Positions 35,558 to 44,017 of a stretch of DNA of 64,000 bases are shown in pieces. Location of the stretch: assembly GCF_900292035.1 (NCBI RefSeq), contig NZ_OMPO01000002.1, positions 744,001 through 808,000 of the forward strand, given 5' to 3'. Below the pieces are notes generated by a model. It had not been told where the DNA came from. It searched no databases and worked only from the letters and a program-made list of their open reading frames with translations. Position 1 is the first letter of the stretch, and each line of letters opens with the position of its first letter. The stretch comes from Blastococcus sp. Marseille-P5729 (GTDB lineage Bacteria > Actinomycetota > Actinomycetes > Mycobacteriales > Antricoccaceae). The translations under genes and the position numbers were made by a program.

Positions 35558-36349
35558 ATGAATCCACGTACTGTGTCCGCTCTGCTCCTGGCGGCCCTCG
35601 GGGTCGTCGTCCTGGCGCTGTGGGGCGACCCGTTCAGCCTCCAGCTCGTCGCCTACCTCCCGATCCTGATCGCCGGCTGGCTGACCGGCAGCGACAAGGC
35701 ACCCGCCGCCGGCGAGGTGCTCGGCTCCTGGGTGCTCTGGCGCTCGGTCCTGATCCTGGTCGCGGCCGGCGTCCTGTTCTGGCTGGCGCGACGCACCTGG
35801 CCGCGGGAGCATCTGCTCGGGCACCTCGACCGCCCTCGGCTACGGCGGGTGCTGTACTCGTCGGTGGCGATCGCCGCGGCCTGCCCGCTGTTCTACGCCG
35901 TCACCCGCATCGCGTGGGTCCTCGGGATCCCGCTCGGCCTGGACGCCGAGTTCCTCGAGTCGATCCAGTCCATCGTCAACAACGGCCTGGTGCTCGGGCT
36001 GCTCGCCGTCGGCGGCGCCGTCCTGACCATCGGGCTGCTGCGGCCGTGGGGCGAGGTGTTTCCGCGGTGGATGCCGTTCGTCGGTGGGAAGCCGGTGCCG
36101 GTGCGGTTCGTGACGCGGTTCGCGTGCGGCGTGGCGTTCCTGGTCGCCGCCGCGAGCGCCTACTTCATCCGCGCGATGGTGACCGGCAGCGAGATCTCGA
36201 TGGCGCCCGCGGGCGCCGAGCGTTACTGGGGCGCCTGGCTGCCGGAGATGGTGTGGCCGGTGTGGGCACTCGCGCTGGCTGTCGCGGCCGTCGCGTACGC
36301 CGAGCGCCGGCGTCGCGCGGCGACCGAGGCGTACGCGCCGGCTCGTTAG
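35558..36349 (+). CDS. Membrane protein upstream of a two-component system
   Basis: About 263 residues with five or six membrane helices (VSALLLAALGVVVLALW, LQLVAYLPILIAGWL, SVLILVAAGVLFWLA, ACPLFYAVTRIAWVLGIPLG, GLVLGLLAVGGAVLTIGLL, WALALAVAAVAYAE). The central YAVTRIAWVLGIPLGL and PRWMPFVGGKPVP are typical of a group of uncharacterised actinobacterial membrane proteins. Ten bases upstream of the histidine kinase gene, so probably cotranscribed and either sensor partner or target. Confidence 0.72.
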   Translation: MNPRTVSALLLAALGVVVLALWGDPFSLQLVAYLPILIAGWLTGSDKAPAAGEVLGSWVLWRSVLILVAAGVLFWLARRTWPREHLLGHLDRPRLRRVLYSSVAIAAACPLFYAVTRIAWVLGIPLGLDAEFLESIQSIVNNGLVLGLLAVGGAVLTIGLLRPWGEVFPRWMPFVGGKPVPVRFVTRFACGVAFLVAAASAYFIRAMVTGSEISMAPAGAERYWGAWLPEMVWPVWALALAVAAVAYAERRRRAATEAYAPAR

Positions 36350-36359
36350 GCTGGCCACG

Positions 36360-37556
36360 ATGACCGTCGACCTCAGCTCCAGCAAGCCCGAGCGGAACGC
36401 GCAGGCGATCGACCTGATCGTCTTCGTGATCGCGAGCGGCGTGCTGCTGCCGGCGAGCATCTCCAGCGTCCGCGGGTCGACGCTCGGCGCCGCGTGGCAG
36501 TGGGCCGACCTGGTCGCCGTCGTCGCGCTGCACGCGGTCTTCCTCACCAGCCGGCGCTGGCCGGTCGAGACCTACGGGGTGGCCTGCGCGGCGATGGCGA
36601 CCTTGGCGCTCTCGCCACACCTGACGCTCGCCGAGCAGGTGATCCCCGCGATCGTGCTGCCGTCGTCGCTGCTGTTCTTCTACGCCCTGTACGCCGTCGC
36701 GCTCCGGCGTGATGCGCGCACCGCGCTGATCTCGCTGGGAGCCGCGCTGCTGGGCGCCTCGGCGGTGACCTGGCGGCTTTCCACCACGCTGGACTGGACC
36801 TCTGATGTCGGCACGGGGGCCGGAGCGGCGGTGATTCTCGCCGGCGTCGCGATCCTCGGCCCGATCGCCGCGTGGGCCCTGGGCCGGCTCCGCTCGACCC
36901 GCGTGGCCTTCCTCGCCGAGCTCGAGGAGCGCGCCCGCCGTACCGAGGCCGACCGGCAGCGCGAGCGGGAGCAGGCCGCGTCCGACGAGCGGACCCGGAT
37001 CGCCGCCGAGATGCACGACGTCGTCTCGCACTCGCTCGCGGTGATCGTCTCGCAGGCCGAGGGTGGCCGGATGATCGCTACCGACGAGCAGACCCGCGAC
37101 GTCCTGCGCACGATCGGCACCACCGGCCGGACGGCGCTCGCCGACATGCGCTCCATGCTCGGCGTCCTCCGTTCAGACGACGTACGCCGCGGCGCGCCGT
37201 TGACCGGGATCAACGGGATCCCAGCGCTCGTCGAGCAGTCGGGAGGCCGGCTGGTGGAGCGCGGGGAGCAACAGCAACCGGCGGCCGCGGTGGCGCTGGC
37301 GGCATACCGGATCGTGCAGGAGTCGCTCACCAATGCCCTCAAGCACGGGTCCGGCCCGGTGACGGTCGAGCTCGACTGGAGCGACGGGCTGGCGATCACC
37401 GTGACCAACCCGGCTTCCGGTGCGACGGACTCGGGTACCGGGTCCGGTGTCATCGGGATGCGCCAGCGCGCCGAGGCCGTCGGCGGTACCCTCGCCGCGG
37501 GCCCGCACGGTGGCGACTGGGTGGTCCACGCCGTCCTTCCCTTGGAGGTCAAGTGA
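36360..37556 (+). CDS. Membrane sensor histidine kinase, HisKA_3 family
   Basis: 398 residues. About five N-terminal membrane helices (residues ~15-180), a charged coiled coil (EELEERARRTEADRQREREQA), the phosphoacceptor His in AAEMHDVVSHSLAVIVSQAEG, and a GHKL ATPase with N box ESLTNALKHG and a short final lobe (GVIGMRQRAEAVGGTL). The G1 box is weakly kept (VTNPASG in place of DDG-G), as in many of this subgroup. Stop overlaps the start of the response regulator. Confidence 0.9.
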   Translation: MTVDLSSSKPERNAQAIDLIVFVIASGVLLPASISSVRGSTLGAAWQWADLVAVVALHAVFLTSRRWPVETYGVACAAMATLALSPHLTLAEQVIPAIVLPSSLLFFYALYAVALRRDARTALISLGAALLGASAVTWRLSTTLDWTSDVGTGAGAAVILAGVAILGPIAAWALGRLRSTRVAFLAELEERARRTEADRQREREQAASDERTRIAAEMHDVVSHSLAVIVSQAEGGRMIATDEQTRDVLRTIGTTGRTALADMRSMLGVLRSDDVRRGAPLTGINGIPALVEQSGGRLVERGEQQQPAAAVALAAYRIVQESLTNALKHGSGPVTVELDWSDGLAITVTNPASGATDSGTGSGVIGMRQRAEAVGGTLAAGPHGGDWVVHAVLPLEVK

Positions 37557-38212
37557 TCCGAGTAGCGCTCGTCGATGACCAGCCCCTGCTGCGCAGCGGC
37601 GTCGCCATGGCCCTCGGGTCCCAGCCGGACATCGAGGTGGTCTGGCAGGCGGACGACGGCAGGCAGGCAGTCGAGACGAACGCGCGGGACGCGGCCGACA
37701 TCGTCGTAATGGACGTCCGCATGCCCGTCATGGACGGGATCGCCGCCACGGAGGCGATCTGCCGTGACCAGCCGCAGTCGCGGGTGCTCGTGCTGACGAC
37801 CTTCGACCTCGACGAGCACGCCCTCGATGCCTTGCGTGCCGGGGCGAGCGGCTTTTTGCTGAAGGACGCGCCGGCCGAGGAGCTGATTGCCGCCGTCCGA
37901 CATGTCGCCTCGGGCGAGGCGGTGCTGGCCCCGGCCACGACGGCCCGGCTCGTGCAGCACTTCGTCGAAGGCTCCGCGCGGACGGCGTCCGACCAGGCGC
38001 TCCAGGCGGTTCAGGCGGTGGGGTCGCTCACCGGGCGCGAGCGCGAGATCACCCGCCTGATCGCCCGCGGGCTCACGAACCCGGAGATCGCCGACGAGCT
38101 CTACCTGTCGGAGACCACCGTGAAGACGCACGTGCGGGCGATCCTGCGCAAGCTCGGTGCTCGTGATCGCGTGCAGATCGTGATCACCGCCTACGAAGCT
38201 GGCCTCGTCTGA
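37553..38212 (+). CDS. NarL/LuxR-family response regulator
   Basis: 219 residues from the GTG at 37553, which overlaps the kinase stop (GTGA). Receiver domain with VDDQPLLR, phosphoacceptor Asp in VVMDVRMPVMDG, LVLTTFD and FLLKDAP. LuxR HTH in LTGREREITRLIARGLTNPEIADELYLSETTVKTHV (shown as part of the C-terminal domain, residues ~155-215). Forms one operon with the membrane protein and kinase. Paralogous in type to the pair at 2.3-4.2 kb. Confidence 0.93.
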   Translation: MIRVALVDDQPLLRSGVAMALGSQPDIEVVWQADDGRQAVETNARDAADIVVMDVRMPVMDGIAATEAICRDQPQSRVLVLTTFDLDEHALDALRAGASGFLLKDAPAEELIAAVRHVASGEAVLAPATTARLVQHFVEGSARTASDQALQAVQAVGSLTGREREITRLIARGLTNPEIADELYLSETTVKTHVRAILRKLGARDRVQIVITAYEAGLV

Positions 38213-38263
38213 GACTGCTTACCCACCGGCAGCCGCGGCTGAGGCTGGTTACCCGCAGGTAGA

Positions 38264-38301
38264 TGTCCCCAGATGCGGCGTTCTTGCCACATCCGGGGAC
38301 A
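38264..38301 (-). terminator. Hairpin, palindrome family A (second copy)
   Basis: TGTCCCCAGATGCGGC (38264-38279) and GCCACATCCGGGGACA (38286-38301) with loop GTTCTT. The two mismatches become G-U pairs only in minus-strand RNA, so it should act after the P450 gene. Clearly related to 9885-9924. Confidence 0.65.
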
Positions 38302-38434
38302 AATAGATCCCGGACCATCCGGGGACGTCCTTGATCCGTCGTCCTAGCGAGGTGCCTCGCGGACGTCGGCACGGGTCTAGACATGCGTATCGGGCGCGCT
38401 CTGGGAGGATGCGCGCCCGATACGGGAGGAAGAC

Positions 38435-39748
38435 TTATCGGATCAGTATAGGCATGGATCGGGGGCCGCGGATCTGGCCGACGCTCCACTTGGTCTGGTC
38501 GCCGTCCTTCGGGAACGAGAAGTCCGGGAAGCGGTTCACGAACTCCTCGATGGCCACCTTCAGCTCCAGACGGGCCAGGTTGGATCCCAGGCAGCGATGA
38601 ATTCCAAGACCGAACGCCGAGTGCCGGTTGACCTGGCGGTCGATGATGAACTTGTCCGCGTTCTCGATGAACTCCGGGTCGCGATTGGCGGCCGGGAAGG
38701 GAAGCAGGACGAAGTCCTCCTCCTTCATCGGGCAGCCGTTGAACTCGACGTCCTGCTTGACCAGACGCGCCATGGTGACCGGCGCGTAGGCCCGCAGAAA
38801 CTCCTCCAACGCAAAGATCATGACGTCGGGATCGTTTCGCAGCCGCTCGACGTCCGCCGGGTTCTGCGCGAGATGCCAGAGCGAGGCGCCGATCGCGCTC
38901 CACGTGGTGTCGATGCCGGCGATCAGCAGCAGCAGGATCGCGCCACGCACCGTCTCATGCGCCAGCGGCTGGCCGCCGATCTCGGAGTTGAGCAGGTAGG
39001 TGGTCAGGTCGTCGCGCGGGTTCTCCACGTGCGCCTGGATCTGCTCGTCGAGGTAGGCGTTGAACTCCAGCCCGAACGCGGCCTTCTCCTCCGGCGGCGC
39101 GTCGATGTTCTCCAGCACGTTGTAGATGAAGTAGCGGAACTTGTCGTCGTCCTCAGGCGGGAAGCCCAGCATCCGCGAGATGACGGCCGGCGGGATGTGC
39201 TGCGCGTACTGCGTGGCGGCGTCGATGACCGTCTCACCCGGGGTGATCTCGCCGAGGTCGTCGAGGCGCTGGCGGCAGATCTCGCGGATCTCATCCTCTA
39301 GCGGATCGATCTTGTTGGGGCGGAACTGCGACAGCAGCAGCTTGCGCGCCATCTGGTGGAACGGCGGGTCGCTGGTGATCGGCGGGGCCTGGCCGATCGG
39401 CGACATCGCGGGATCGATGCGACCGTTGACCACGACGACCTGGCGGCTGGTGAAGTTGTCCGTGTCGTAGGCGATGGCGCGGACATCGGCGTGGGTGGTC
39501 GGCAGCCAGGTGCCGCCGTACCGGTTGCTGTGCGCGATCGGGCACTTCTCGCGAAGGTCGTCCCAGATCTCGTGCGCGTTCTTGTTGTACGCCGGGTCGG
39601 CGTGGTCGAAGTCGGTCGCCCAGTCGGCGACCGGGATCCCGTGGCTGGAGGGGTACATCTTGACCACGCCCTCGGGAAGCTCGTGGCCGTCGGAGGCGAG
39701 CATCGGCTCACCGGGGCCCTTCGAGAGATCTAGCGGTTCGGCTGACAT
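38435..39748 (-). CDS. Cytochrome P450
   Basis: 437 residues. Heme-binding loop FGLGIHRCLGSNLAR with the Cys ligand, I-helix AGIDTTW with the oxygen-activating Asp/Thr, K-helix ExxR in EEFLR, and FTSRQVVV-type N-terminal core. It resembles bacterial CYP107/CYP125-like soluble forms, but I cannot assign a subfamily. A [3Fe-4S] ferredoxin gene lies directly upstream (5 bp), giving its electron donor. Substrate unknown; terpenoid, steroid or fatty acids are usual for such pairs. Confidence 0.95.
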   Translation of the reverse strand: MSAEPLDLSKGPGEPMLASDGHELPEGVVKMYPSSHGIPVADWATDFDHADPAYNKNAHEIWDDLREKCPIAHSNRYGGTWLPTTHADVRAIAYDTDNFTSRQVVVVNGRIDPAMSPIGQAPPITSDPPFHQMARKLLLSQFRPNKIDPLEDEIREICRQRLDDLGEITPGETVIDAATQYAQHIPPAVISRMLGFPPEDDDKFRYFIYNVLENIDAPPEEKAAFGLEFNAYLDEQIQAHVENPRDDLTTYLLNSEIGGQPLAHETVRGAILLLLIAGIDTTWSAIGASLWHLAQNPADVERLRNDPDVMIFALEEFLRAYAPVTMARLVKQDVEFNGCPMKEEDFVLLPFPAANRDPEFIENADKFIIDRQVNRHSAFGLGIHRCLGSNLARLELKVAIEEFVNRFPDFSFPKDGDQTKWSVGQIRGPRSMPILIR

Positions 39749-39753
39749 TCGTC

Positions 39754-39951
39754 CTAGTCCTCCTCGAGCGACAGTGCGAACTCGGGGCAGTTGTCGACGG
39801 CGAGTTGGGCTTTGTCGCGCAGGTCGTCGGGAACCTCGCCATCACCCTTGATCACGGCGTACCCCTCGTCGTCCACGTCGACGAGCTCGGGTGCGAGTAC
39901 CTTGCAGCGGTTGTGGCCTTGGCAGGCCTCGGGATCAACTTTGAGTCGCAT
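39754..39951 (-). CDS. [3Fe-4S]-type ferredoxin for the P450
   Basis: 65 residues. Cluster motif CQGHNRC (Cys10, Cys16, with His at the position of the missing fourth ligand) and CPEFAL (Cys 55) match P450-associated 3Fe-4S ferredoxins. First gene of the ferredoxin-P450 operon. No ferredoxin reductase is adjacent. Confidence 0.93.
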   Translation of the reverse strand: MRLKVDPEACQGHNRCKVLAPELVDVDDEGYAVIKGDGEVPDDLRDKAQLAVDNCPEFALSLEED

Positions 39952-39958
39952 GACCGAA

Positions 39959-39979
39959 CGCTATCCGCTAGTGATAGCG
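39959..39979. promoter_or_regulatory. Inverted repeat, candidate operator of the ferredoxin-P450 operon
   Basis: CGCTATC-N7-GATAGCG, perfect 7-bp arms, 8-28 bases upstream of the ferredoxin start. The size suits a TetR-type operator. No TetR-like gene is in this neighbourhood. Confidence 0.4.
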
Positions 39980-40144
39980 ATCACAAGAGTTGAACGCCGT
40001 TTAATTGACGACCGAATCATGTTCGTTATCGCCCGGCGACGTCGTCCTACGGATCCTGGCCGACGGACCGACAGGGACGGCGATGCCCGCCCGGACGCCG
40101 GGTCGCGGCGTCCAGACGGGCATCGAGGAGTCCTATTGAGAGGG

Positions 40145-40915
40145 CTACTTGCCCTTCCACTGCGGGGCGCGCTTCTCGGCGAACGCGGTCGCGCCCTCGA
40201 TGGCGTCCTCGCTCTTGAAGACCGGGTCGATGATGTCGGCCTGCCAGGCCAGCAGGTCCTTGTCGATCCACTTGATCGAGCCCGAGACGAGCTGCTTGGA
40301 GGCCTTGACGGCGAGCGGTCCGTTCTGGGCGATCTTCTTGGCCAGCTCAAGCGCCTCGTCGAGCGCCTTGCCCTCCTCGGCCACGCGGGTGACCAGGCCG
40401 AGCTCCTGAGCGCGCTCGGCCTTGATGAAGTCGCCAGTCAGCGCGAGCTCCATGGCGGCGCCGTACGGCATGGTCTTGGCGAGCTTGAGGACGCCGCCCG
40501 CGGCAGCGACGAGGCCGCGCTTGGCCTCCGGGATGCCGAACTGAGCGGTCTTTGCCGCGACGATGATGTCGGCGGCGAGGGCCAGCTCGCACCCGCCCGC
40601 GAGCGCGTAACCCTCGACGGCGGCGATCAGCGGCTTGGCGATCTCGGCCTCGGTGAGGCCGGCGAACCCGCGGCCCGGGATCGAGGGGCGCTCGCCCTTG
40701 GCGAAGGCCTTCAGGTCCATGCCGGAGCAGAAGGTGCCGCCGGCGCCGGTGATGATCAGCGCGACGACCGAGTCGTCGGCCTCGAGCTTGTCGACGGCAT
40801 CGGCTACGCCCTGGGCGACACCCAGGTTGACCGCGTTCTTGGCCTCGGGACGGTTGATGGTGATCACGCCGACGCCGTCGGTGATCTCTACCTTGACGAG
40901 CTCGCTGTCGCTCAT
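40145..40915 (-). CDS. Crotonase family enoyl-CoA hydratase
   Basis: 256 residues. ITINRPEAKNAVN, first oxyanion loop TGAGGTFCSGMDLKAF, second region EGYALAGGCELALAADIIVA with the Glu of GCE, then GIPEAKRGLVAAAGG with the second catalytic-type Glu in PEAK. C-terminal EGATAFAEKRAPQWKGK is typical. It hydrates an enoyl-CoA in fatty acid or sterol side-chain breakdown. Upstream of nothing in the same direction; the gap to the ferredoxin gene is short on recognisable signals. Confidence 0.88.
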   Translation of the reverse strand: MSDSELVKVEITDGVGVITINRPEAKNAVNLGVAQGVADAVDKLEADDSVVALIITGAGGTFCSGMDLKAFAKGERPSIPGRGFAGLTEAEIAKPLIAAVEGYALAGGCELALAADIIVAAKTAQFGIPEAKRGLVAAAGGVLKLAKTMPYGAAMELALTGDFIKAERAQELGLVTRVAEEGKALDEALELAKKIAQNGPLAVKASKQLVSGSIKWIDKDLLAWQADIIDPVFKSEDAIEGATAFAEKRAPQWKGK

Positions 40916-41000
40916 GTGCGCTCCTGACTAGTTAGCAAGACGAACTTCTCCGCCTCGACGATAACGCCCCACCGGCGACCTGACCACCCTGTCAACTCCG

Positions 41001-41059
41001 TTCTGCGGGGCTGGGCAGACCGCTTTCGGCCCCGTAGCGTGCTCCACTGCCCCGCAGAA
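41001..41059 (-). repeat. Palindrome family B (copy 1), downstream of ispF
   Basis: TTCTGCGGGGC (41001-41011) and GCCCCGCAGAA (41049-41059) form an 11-bp stem enclosing 37 bases. The right arm region GTAGCGTGCTCCACTGCCCC closely matches the stems at 51955 and 54513. It lies just past the ispF stop in the direction of transcription. Confidence 0.65.
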
Positions 41060-41080
41060 CCACAAGGGCGGACGGCGGGG

Positions 41081-41569
41081 TCAGGAGACGGACGACGAGC
41101 GGGGGTAGATCAGCGCGACGGCATTGGCCAGGCGGCCCTCCTCGCGGCCGGGATAGCCCAGCCCGTCGGTGGTGGCGCCGGCGACCGACACCGGCGCCCC
41201 GATGACCTCACTCAGGAGGGCCTGCGCCTCGTCGCGCCGCGTGCCGATCTTGGGGGTATTGCAGACGATCTGCACCGAGGCGTTGCCGATCTCGAAGCCC
41301 GCGTCGCGCACGAGCCGCACGCACTCGGTCAGCAGCTGGACGCCGGACGCACCGGCCCACTCCGGTCGGCCGGTTCCGAAGACCGCTCCCAGGTCGCCCA
41401 GCTGGGCGGCGGCCAGCAGCGCGTTGCAGAGTGCGTGGCACGCCACGTCGGCGTCCGAGTGCCCGGCGCAACCGTCGACGCCGTCCCACCGCAGGCCCGC
41501 CACCCAGCACTCGCGACCGATCTCGATGGCGTGGATGTCGGTGCCGGTGCCGACGCGCGGGACGATCAT
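41081..41569 (-). CDS. ispF: 2-C-methyl-D-erythritol 2,4-cyclodiphosphate synthase
   Basis: 162 residues. Makes MEcPP in the non-mevalonate isoprenoid pathway. Metal ligands in GTDIHAIE (D11, H13) and H45 in DADVACH, with HSDADV matching the family's SDGD-like motif; [14 protein letters not shown] corresponds to the conserved TTEKLGFxGRxEG. In most actinobacteria ispF follows ispD and carD; here it is alone on the minus strand, with ispD 1.6 kb away on the other strand. Confidence 0.93.
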   Translation of the reverse strand: MIVPRVGTGTDIHAIEIGRECWVAGLRWDGVDGCAGHSDADVACHALCNALLAAAQLGDLGAVFGTGRPEWAGASGVQLLTECVRLVRDAGFEIGNASVQIVCNTPKIGTRRDEAQALLSEVIGAPVSVAGATTDGLGYPGREEGRLANAVALIYPRSSSVS

Positions 41570-41650
41570 GCGCCCAGCGTAGATGGCCACCAACCGCGGA
41601 TATTCAACCGTCTGGTTGACAACTGTCGGCACCAAGGCCTACGGTTTTCT

Positions 41651-41664
41651 CAACCGATCGGTTG
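41651..41664. promoter_or_regulatory. Palindrome CAACCGATCGGTTG before the ArsR-type gene
   Basis: Perfect 14-bp palindrome between TTCT and AGAAAG, 14 bases before the ATG at 41678. With TCTCAACCGATCGGTTGAGA the symmetry extends to 20 bp. Candidate operator for the ArsR-type regulator. Confidence 0.5.
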
Positions 41665-41677
41665 AGAAAGGGGCGCG

Positions 41678-42052
41678 ATGACAGACACTCTGTCCCGGGC
41701 GTTCGCCGCGCTGGCCGATCCGATCCGGCGCGACATCGTCGTCCGGCTCTCGATCGGCGACGCGACGGTGGGCGAGCTGGCCGCGCCGTACGACGTAAGC
41801 CTGCAGGCGATCAGCAAGCATCTGAAGGTGCTGGAGGACTCCGGCCTCGTCTCCCGCCGTCGCGACGCCCAGCGGCGTCCGGCACACCTGGAGGCCGAGG
41901 CGCTCGGCGAGCTGACCACCTGGATCGAGCGATATCAGCGACAGGCCGAGGAGCGCTTCTCCCGGCTCGACGACGTCCTGGCCCGCATGGCGCAGGACGA
42001 GATGGAACAGAACGAGCAAACCCACCCCCGTTCGAGAGGAGAGCACCGATGA
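41678..42052 (+). CDS. ArsR-family helix-turn-helix regulator
   Basis: 124 residues, beginning MTDTLSRAFAALADPIRRDI. Winged helix with VGELAAPYDVSLQAISKHLKVLEDSGLV. No metal-site cysteines, so it belongs to the metal-independent branch that travels with SRPBCC proteins. It overlaps the next gene by 4 nt (ATGA). CAACCGATCGGTTG (41651-41665 area, just upstream of the start) is a palindrome suited to autoregulation. Confidence 0.88.
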   Translation: MTDTLSRAFAALADPIRRDIVVRLSIGDATVGELAAPYDVSLQAISKHLKVLEDSGLVSRRRDAQRRPAHLEAEALGELTTWIERYQRQAEERFSRLDDVLARMAQDEMEQNEQTHPRSRGEHR

Positions 42053-43119
42053 GCACCAATGACCACATCACGACCGCCCGGATCGAGGCCGCTGAGCACG
42101 TGCCACTGATCCGCATCACCCGCGACTTCAAGGCGACGCCGGCGCAGCTGTTCCGCGCCCACACCGACCCGGACCTGTACGCCGCGTGGGTCGGCCCGCA
42201 CTCGGTACAGACCCGGATCGACTACTGGGACGCGCGCAGCGGCGGGTCATGGCGGTTCCTGAACCTGCGGGCCGGCGAGGAGTTCGCCTTCCGGGGCTGC
42301 TTCCACGAGGTCCGCCCCGACCGGATCGTCCAGACCTTCACCTGGGAGGGCATGCCAGACGCCGTGTCGTTGGAGACGATGACCTTCGAGGACCTCGGCG
42401 ACGGCCGGACCCGGCTGCATGCCCAGTCGCTGGTCGATTCCTTCGAGGGCAGGGATGCGTGGCTCCAGAGCGGCATGGACGTCGGCGTCAACGAGGGATA
42501 CGCGAAGCTCGACGACCTGATCGCAAGCGACGCGGCTGCGCTCAGCCCGCTCCCCCAGCGCGCGCTCGCCGAGAAGTACCGGGCGATCGCCTCCGAGTTC
42601 GACCGCCGGGTCCGGGCGGTCAGCGACTGGGACGTTCCGACGCCGGTCAAGGAGTGGACGGCGCGCGACATCGTCGACCACCTCGCCACCTGGCTGCCCG
42701 CCGTCCTCAGCAGCGCCGTGCAGCTCGACCCCGGGCCGCCGGCGTCCAAGGATCCGGTCGGGGCGTGGGAGAACCTCGATCGTCAGGTGCAGGCCATCTT
42801 CGACGATCCGGCGTCGATGGAGATCATCCACGCGAACCCGAACACCGGCGAAAACCCCCTGCCGGTGATCATCGATCGCATCTTCACCGGAGACGTCTTC
42901 TTGCATACCTGGGATCTGGCCCGCGCGACCGGTCAGCCCGACCGGCTCGATCCCGACATGGTGCACGACGCCTACGAGGGGATGCGCGCCGCCGAGGAGT
43001 TCCTGCGGCCGACCGGTCAGTTCGGCGAACAGCAGCCCGTGCCGGACGACGCGACCGAGCAGGAGAGGCTGTTCGCCTTCCTCGGCCGCGATCCCCGCTG
43101 GAGCCCACCGGCCTCCTGA
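42049..43119 (+). CDS. SRPBCC (AHSA1-like) domain fused to a TIGR03086-type DinB-like domain
   Basis: 356 residues. Residues ~15-165 are an AHSA1/START fold (RITRDFKATPAQLFRAHTDPDLYAAWVGP; GGSWRFLNLRAGEEFAFRGCFHEVRPDRIVQTF). Residues ~180-356 are a mycothiol-dependent-isomerase-like/TIGR03086 domain (WTARDIVDHLATWLPAV with the usual W..RD...H; DVFLHTWDLARATGQ). Both families commonly appear as separate genes after such ArsR regulators; here they are one chain. Small-molecule binding or detoxification is likely, but the substrate is unknown. Confidence 0.82.
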   Translation: MSTNDHITTARIEAAEHVPLIRITRDFKATPAQLFRAHTDPDLYAAWVGPHSVQTRIDYWDARSGGSWRFLNLRAGEEFAFRGCFHEVRPDRIVQTFTWEGMPDAVSLETMTFEDLGDGRTRLHAQSLVDSFEGRDAWLQSGMDVGVNEGYAKLDDLIASDAAALSPLPQRALAEKYRAIASEFDRRVRAVSDWDVPTPVKEWTARDIVDHLATWLPAVLSSAVQLDPGPPASKDPVGAWENLDRQVQAIFDDPASMEIIHANPNTGENPLPVIIDRIFTGDVFLHTWDLARATGQPDRLDPDMVHDAYEGMRAAEEFLRPTGQFGEQQPVPDDATEQERLFAFLGRDPRWSPPAS

Positions 43120-43160
43120 CCGCATGGCGGCCGCCCCGGCCGCAGTAGGCTCGGCTGATC

Positions 43161-43859
43161 ATGAGCTTCTCAGTCGCAGTGGTGCTCGCCGGAGGGCGCG
43201 GCACGCGCGTCGGCGCCGATCGCAACAAGGTGCTGCTGGACCTCGCGGGACGGCCCGTCATCGGCTGGTCCATCGCCGCTTTCGCCACACATCCCTCGAT
43301 CGACCGCGTCGTGCTGGTCGGGCATCGCGACGACCTCGACGAGCTCGGCCGAATCGCCGAGACGTACGGTGTCCGCGATGTCATTGAGGGCGGCGCCGAG
43401 CGCGCCGACAGCGAACGGGCCGCGCTCGACCTGCTGCGCGCCGAGATCACGGCTCGATCCGTTGCGTCAGTGGTGATCCACGACGGCGCCCGGCCGTGCG
43501 TGTCACCGGGTCTCATCGATCGGGTCGTACGCAGCGCTCGCGTCGAGGGAGTCGTCCCGACTCTGGAGGCTCCCCCGCTGGTGCACATCGCGGCGTCGCG
43601 GATCTCCGCCGCGCCAGGGCATCTGATGAGGGCGCAGACGCCGCAGGGCGGTCCGGCCGCGTGGTTGCTAGCGGCGTACGACGATGCGCAAAGCGCCGGG
43701 TATATCGGCACCGACACGGCGTCGTACCTGGAGCGTGCCGGGTACGACGTACGGGCGGTGCCTGGCGAGGAGCAGAACCTGAAGATCACCTATGCGGCGG
43801 ATCTATCGGTCGCTGAGGCGACGCTCACCGGCCTGCACGACAAGGACGCTGGTCGTTGA
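43161..43859 (+). CDS. ispD: 2-C-methyl-D-erythritol 4-phosphate cytidylyltransferase (divergent)
   Basis: 232 residues. Nucleotide-binding loop VVLAGGRGTRVGADRNKVLLDLAG; the usual Pro before the Lys is Asn here. HDGARPCVSPGLID and RAQTPQGGPAAWLL (family: DAARPF and RTQTPQxF), and EEQNLKITYAADL near the end (family: NxKIT). So IspD is the best call though several normally fixed residues differ. Makes CDP-ME from MEP. It is on the opposite strand to ispF and separated from carD, unlike the usual operon. Confidence 0.8.
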   Translation: MSFSVAVVLAGGRGTRVGADRNKVLLDLAGRPVIGWSIAAFATHPSIDRVVLVGHRDDLDELGRIAETYGVRDVIEGGAERADSERAALDLLRAEITARSVASVVIHDGARPCVSPGLIDRVVRSARVEGVVPTLEAPPLVHIAASRISAAPGHLMRAQTPQGGPAAWLLAAYDDAQSAGYIGTDTASYLERAGYDVRAVPGEEQNLKITYAADLSVAEATLTGLHDKDAGR

Positions 43860-43898
43860 CACCAGTGCACCCCGCCGCGTCTCCACCAACCACCGGCT

Positions 43899-43963
43899 GC
43901 CGTCGACGACCGTCGGATGAGCCACGAGCCTCCGGCCGCCGTTGACGACCGTCGGATGAGCCA
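43899..43963 (+). repeat. Tandem ~39-bp intergenic repeat
   Basis: GCCGTCGACGACCGTCGGAT..GCCA at 43899-43924 recurs at 43938-43963 with one change (GTTGACG). It lies in the gap between ispD and the convergent 44018 gene. The core GACGACCGT also occurs near 28034. Confidence 0.6.
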
Positions 43964-44017
43964 TGCGCTTGCGACCGAGTCACGGTGTCGCCCGCGGCTT
44001 CTCTGAAGCCGCAGGGG

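Noticed and set aside
33862-35559. 565-codon open frame antisense to the MFS transporter
   Set aside because: Rich in Arg, Asp, Gly and Gln as expected of a reverse reading; the plus strand shows twelve membrane helices.
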